Source: an uncultured Flavobacteriaceae bacterium
Lineage (GTDB): Bacteria; Bacteroidota; Bacteroidia; Flavobacteriales; Flavobacteriaceae
DNA: 64,000 bases
Reading direction: 5' to 3'
Assembly: GCA_947500385.1 (NCBI GenBank)
Contig: CANMSA010000021.1
Location: 17,889 to 81,888, forward strand
This document shows, piece after piece, positions 61,344 through 64,000 of this stretch. Each line of letters opens with the position of its first letter. The stretch's first letter is position 1. The notes beneath the pieces were generated by a model. That model saw only the letters and a list, made by a program, of their open reading frames with translations, was not told the origin of the DNA and made no database searches. A program made the translations under genes and the position numbers.

Positions 61344-62732
61344 ATGAAAAATAGATTGAAAATATTCATAGGTCTACTACTGGCATACACCAGTATCAGC
61401 GCCCAGATGAGTTACGAGGCACTAACGGTAAGCAAGGGGTTCACACCCCAGGCAAATCATGCTACTGAAAACACGTCCGAGGATTTTATGAACGAGGGCA
61501 GAGTTTGGTACGTATCCAAGGCAAGGGGTTCAGGACAGTTGGGAACCAAAGAGCGTCCCGCGAAAGATTTAGGCAATATTATTCATCATTTGAAACCAAA
61601 CGATGTAATTCATATTGCCGAAGGCACCTACCTAAGTAAAGGCAGCAGGGGTGCCGATGAAATAAACGTACCTGTAAAAATAATAGCCGGGTACAACAGT
61701 GCCTTTACCAAACGAGATCCTTGGGGAGCCCATAAAACCATCTTTACGGGTACCAATGAATATCAAAAACTAACGGACCCAAGATTGTATATCCGAACGG
61801 ACCAACAACGTGAAAAAAACGGGCAACTTTCTCAAGGATCCGAGATTGTAGTAGACGGTATTATCTTCGACAACGGCCCCAGAAACCGTTATCATAAAGA
61901 CGAGAATATGGCCATTCGAAGAAAGGCCAGCCCTAAATCGGGAAAAAACCCTTCCCCCGAATCGGGTGGAATCAAAATCGTAGGCAGCAAGTATACCAAT
62001 ATTACCGTACAAAACTGTGTGGTTATGAACACGGCACCATCTGAGGGTGCTTTGTCGGTCCGTGTTTTCAAAGGTGGGAAAGGACTCATTCAAAACAACT
62101 TTTGTATCAATAATACCGGATATGGTATTCATGCGCGTACCGGCTATGCCGGCGGTGATGAAAATGCATTGCCCAATTTCATAATTCGTCATAACACCTC
62201 GCTGTTTAACTGGAAACACGATGCCATCGCTTCGTATGGCGGAGATGCCCTTGCGTTGGATCAAAATTTAAAAGCCACCCTTGAAAACAATGTATTTGGT
62301 TTCGGTCATATGGGCGGCATCTACAACAAAGGTGCCGTCATAAAAGTATCGAACAACCTCTTTACCGGAAATGCCAAATACGACTACAAGGAAGTCAATG
62401 CAAAAATGAAGGTAGACGATCTTTTGGACGAGGCTACCAAGGTAGACCCCTATAGCGATGGGAACGAATCTGCGCTGATTCAGATTTCAGTGGCAAAGCG
62501 TTGGGCCGAAATCTATGGCAATCGAATCGAGGTCAGCAGAGCCGAGGTAGACGCCGCCGTAAGTGCCAATAATTCAGGCGCAAATGCCCTACGAAGTATG
62601 CTGGGACTCAACCTGCAAGGCAATGGCATAGCAACAGACGCCGAAATATTTCTACCGCTGATCACTATTGAAGAAGCATTGCCGGCCGGGTTGATGCCCT
62701 GGAACGGCAAAGGTTGTTTTAAGCCAAAATAA
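61344..62732 (+). CDS. Secreted right-handed beta-helix protein
   Basis: A 462-aa protein from ATG 61344 with a signal peptide (LKIFIGLLLAYTSISAQ). An N-terminal DUF1565-like segment (GTKERPAKDLGNIIHHLKPN, DVIHIAEGTYLSKG) is followed by parallel-beta-helix turns (GGIKIVGSKYTNITVQNCVV, LIQNNFCINNTGYGIHARTG, NFIIRHNTSLFNWKHDAIAS, LKATLENNVFGFGHMGG). The fold is that of pectate lyases and other polysaccharide-acting proteins, but the catalytic residues cannot be identified here. Surface-polysaccharide binding or cleavage is plausible. The 22-residue upstream extension is rejected: it lies in the leader stems' region and lacks a signal. Confidence 0.8.
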   Translation: MKNRLKIFIGLLLAYTSISAQMSYEALTVSKGFTPQANHATENTSEDFMNEGRVWYVSKARGSGQLGTKERPAKDLGNIIHHLKPNDVIHIAEGTYLSKGSRGADEINVPVKIIAGYNSAFTKRDPWGAHKTIFTGTNEYQKLTDPRLYIRTDQQREKNGQLSQGSEIVVDGIIFDNGPRNRYHKDENMAIRRKASPKSGKNPSPESGGIKIVGSKYTNITVQNCVVMNTAPSEGALSVRVFKGGKGLIQNNFCINNTGYGIHARTGYAGGDENALPNFIIRHNTSLFNWKHDAIASYGGDALALDQNLKATLENNVFGFGHMGGIYNKGAVIKVSNNLFTGNAKYDYKEVNAKMKVDDLLDEATKVDPYSDGNESALIQISVAKRWAEIYGNRIEVSRAEVDAAVSANNSGANALRSMLGLNLQGNGIATDAEIFLPLITIEEALPAGLMPWNGKGCFKPK

Positions 62733-62773
62733 GGCGTCGTTGGCTTTTATAAACAATACCCTAAAACAAAGAC

Positions 62774-63196
62774 ATGAAAAAAATACTTTTACTTATACTC
62801 ATAGTGCCTGTCCTATCCTGGTCTCAGGCAATAACCCACTTTCATTCAACACTTTCCCAGGCGAATTTCGACACGGCTACTTGGAGTTTTTTACCCGCAA
62901 TGAAAACGGCCGCAAAAGCCCTTGACCAATGTTCGAAAGTTCAATGTGCGCCTAAAGTGCTTGCAATGGCTAAGAAAGCAACCGCCAAAGAACAAATAAC
63001 CCTTGCTAGTTCTAAAGGAGCCTTGGTTCAAAAAAAGATGGCTCGGTTTGAAAAGGAATTATTGAAAAAAAACAAGCATAGAGAACAGCTCTTAACCCAA
63101 TCGTTTCAAAAATATCCGGGGTATTCATTTGCAAATATGTCTTCCCGAATGCGATTTTACATTCGCTCTATGGAAAGCATAGAAGATGATGAATGA
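62774..63196 (+). CDS. Small secreted helical protein
   Basis: A 140-aa protein with a signal peptide (LLLILIVPVLSWSQA). The mature part has two Cys (about residues 53 and 58, CSKVQC) and a basic helical C-terminus (KYPGYSFANMSSRMRFYIRS). The C-terminal block resembles the tail of the protein at 56541-57008 (KKHPGKDLKALRSRFKAYIE). It follows the beta-helix gene by 41 bp and overlaps the next gene by 11 nt, so all three are likely co-transcribed. Function unknown. Confidence 0.7.
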   Translation: MKKILLLILIVPVLSWSQAITHFHSTLSQANFDTATWSFLPAMKTAAKALDQCSKVQCAPKVLAMAKKATAKEQITLASSKGALVQKKMARFEKELLKKNKHREQLLTQSFQKYPGYSFANMSSRMRFYIRSMESIEDDE

Positions 63197-63878
63197 CTGG
63201 TCTTTTACAAAACCGTTGTGTAGCCTCAAAAGATATTCCGTATACAGCCAGTTGTATCGATTGGTCTCCGGAGCTTTTGTAATACTTCTCCTATCGTGCA
63301 AAGAAAAAGTAAGCTCAAAAGAACCTAGCGAATTAGTAGACGATTTTTTTCATTATCACACCTATGAAGCGAAAGAAATCGGTTGGGCGATTGAAATACC
63401 GGGCTATTTAAAAATAATAGGTTCAGAGGAGGCCAATACCCCACATACAAAAGGAAAAACATCCTTAGAAAACGGTTCTAATACAGCGGTAACTTTAAAA
63501 GGGGTCAAAAACCTCTTAGGTTTTCATTTAAATGAGTCGAACTTCTTCCGATCTTATTTAGGACCCAGCGGTACGATCACTAATTCCGCTTGGAAAAAAA
63601 TGAATCGCAGCAATAAGCTTCAACTTTATACTACCTATCGTAATTTGGGTTTTTTAGTAGACTCCTCGAAAACCACTGTGGTTGCTGTAAACGAGCATGA
63701 ATTTGCTTCTTATGATCTAACGCTTTATGATACTGAACATAAAAAGGTACAAAACCAGTTATTTTACGTTGGTTGGATCGATCAAAGGAGCTTTACCGCT
63801 ACCATCACCACTACGAAAGAAGCAGACAAGGCTTTATTGATAGCCATATGGCACGGTTCGTTGTTCGGTAAGAAGTAA
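63186..63878 (+). CDS. Lipoprotein of unknown function
   Basis: A 230-aa protein. The lipobox-like LLLSCKE (Cys about 38) follows a hydrophobic stretch (VSGAFVILLLSC), but the N-terminus before it is unusually long, so the start is uncertain; an internal start is possible. The mature part alternates beta strands (IGWAIEIPGYLKIIGSEEAN, QNQLFYVGWIDQRSFTATIT). It overlaps the previous gene by 11 nt and converges on the rRNA operon's terminator. No family recognised. Confidence 0.6.
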   Translation: MMNDWSFTKPLCSLKRYSVYSQLYRLVSGAFVILLLSCKEKVSSKEPSELVDDFFHYHTYEAKEIGWAIEIPGYLKIIGSEEANTPHTKGKTSLENGSNTAVTLKGVKNLLGFHLNESNFFRSYLGPSGTITNSAWKKMNRSNKLQLYTTYRNLGFLVDSSKTTVVAVNEHEFASYDLTLYDTEHKKVQNQLFYVGWIDQRSFTATITTTKEADKALLIAIWHGSLFGKK

Positions 63879-63937
63879 AAAATACAACCCTTTTCTATTG
63901 TTGGCGCTTTTTGGATTTCTCATTATTGGTCATAAAA

Positions 63938-63968
63938 AAACCCCGACGCTCGAATGAGGTCGGGGTTT
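63938..63968 (-). terminator. rRNA operon terminator
   Basis: AAACCCCGAC and GTCGGGGTTT arms (10 bp, perfect) with an 11-nt loop; on the minus strand the stem is followed by a T run. It lies directly after the 5S rRNA 3' end. Confidence 0.85.
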
Positions 63969-63971
63969 CGA

Positions 63972-64000
63972 AGGAGGCGGCTTCCTACTCTCCCACTTGG
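63972..64000 (-). rRNA. 5S rRNA, 3' end (partial)
   Basis: The minus strand reads CCAAGTGGGAGAGTAGGAAG followed by CCGCCTCC, the conserved 3' end of bacterial 5S rRNA (GUGGGAGAGUAGG). The rest lies beyond the right edge. The exact 3' end is uncertain by a few bases. The full rRNA operon therefore lies to the right and is transcribed toward this window. Confidence 0.85.

Overview
The window looks like a chromosomal piece of a marine member of the Flavobacteriaceae (Bacteroidota). The reasons are the many TonB-dependent receptors, a DUF4249 partner lipoprotein, a PorP/SprF protein next to a type B type IX secretion (T9SS) substrate, a Lacal_2735-family small protein, A-rich leaders without strong Shine-Dalgarno sites, one TAnnTTTG-type -7 box, an NhaD Na+/H+ antiporter, and moderate-to-low GC. 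The species cannot be named from the sequence alone.

Layout. 1-4.4 kb: the tail of an unidentified gene, then three paralogous AraC regulators on the minus strand with a SRAP-like protein between them that has lost its catalytic residues. 4.5-12.6 kb: small envelope proteins (DUF1328, an acidic lipoprotein, a 44-aa membrane peptide), cardiolipin synthase, a HELGH metalloprotease-like protein, a GH3-family protein, a CotH-type protein, a metallophosphoesterase and a two-helix membrane protein. 13-19.6 kb: two DUF4331-type secreted proteins, a TPR lipoprotein and a TonB-dependent receptor, facing a coupled anti-sigma/ECF sigma pair. 19.7-22.3 kb: ATP-dependent DNA ligase with its ligase-associated exonuclease. 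22.4-27 kb: a tightly overlapping photoreactivation operon (TIGR03643 protein, a rearranged photolyase-like FAD protein, flavin reductase, DUF2256 zinc ribbon, a photolyase that lacks the usual Fe-S ligands, a membrane protein), preceded by two small genes.

27.1-32.2 kb: a LytTR regulator, histidine kinase, DUF4249 lipoprotein and TonB receptor in one operon. 32.4-33.1 kb: five tandem copies of a ~119-bp palindrome-rich repeat, then tRNA-Val(TAC). 33.2-39.2 kb: folC, a TonB-like protein, ExbD, ExbB, NhaD and glutamate dehydrogenase. 39.4-47 kb: acyl-CoA dehydrogenase and glutamate synthase gltBD. Glutamate dehydrogenase and gltBD place two routes of ammonium assimilation within about 8 kb.

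47-57.6 kb: a surface/secretion block on the minus strand: a lipoprotein with a fascin-like C-terminus, a one-module leucine-rich-repeat (LRR) protein, PorP/SprF, a 1736-aa six-module LRR protein with five DUF5011-type Ig repeats and a T9SS type B sorting domain, then small lipocalin-like and Cys-rich secreted proteins. 57.8-60.4 kb: a NarL-type response regulator coupled to a TPR histidine kinase. 60.7-63.9 kb: a membrane protein, a beta-helix protein and two small secreted proteins. The window ends inside the 3' end of a 5S rRNA with its terminator, so an rRNA operon on the minus strand runs toward the window.

The most unusual material is the photolyase operon with two atypical photolyase-like proteins, the repeat array beside tRNA-Val, the degenerate SRAP gene inside an AraC array, and the recently duplicated LRR modules in the T9SS substrate.
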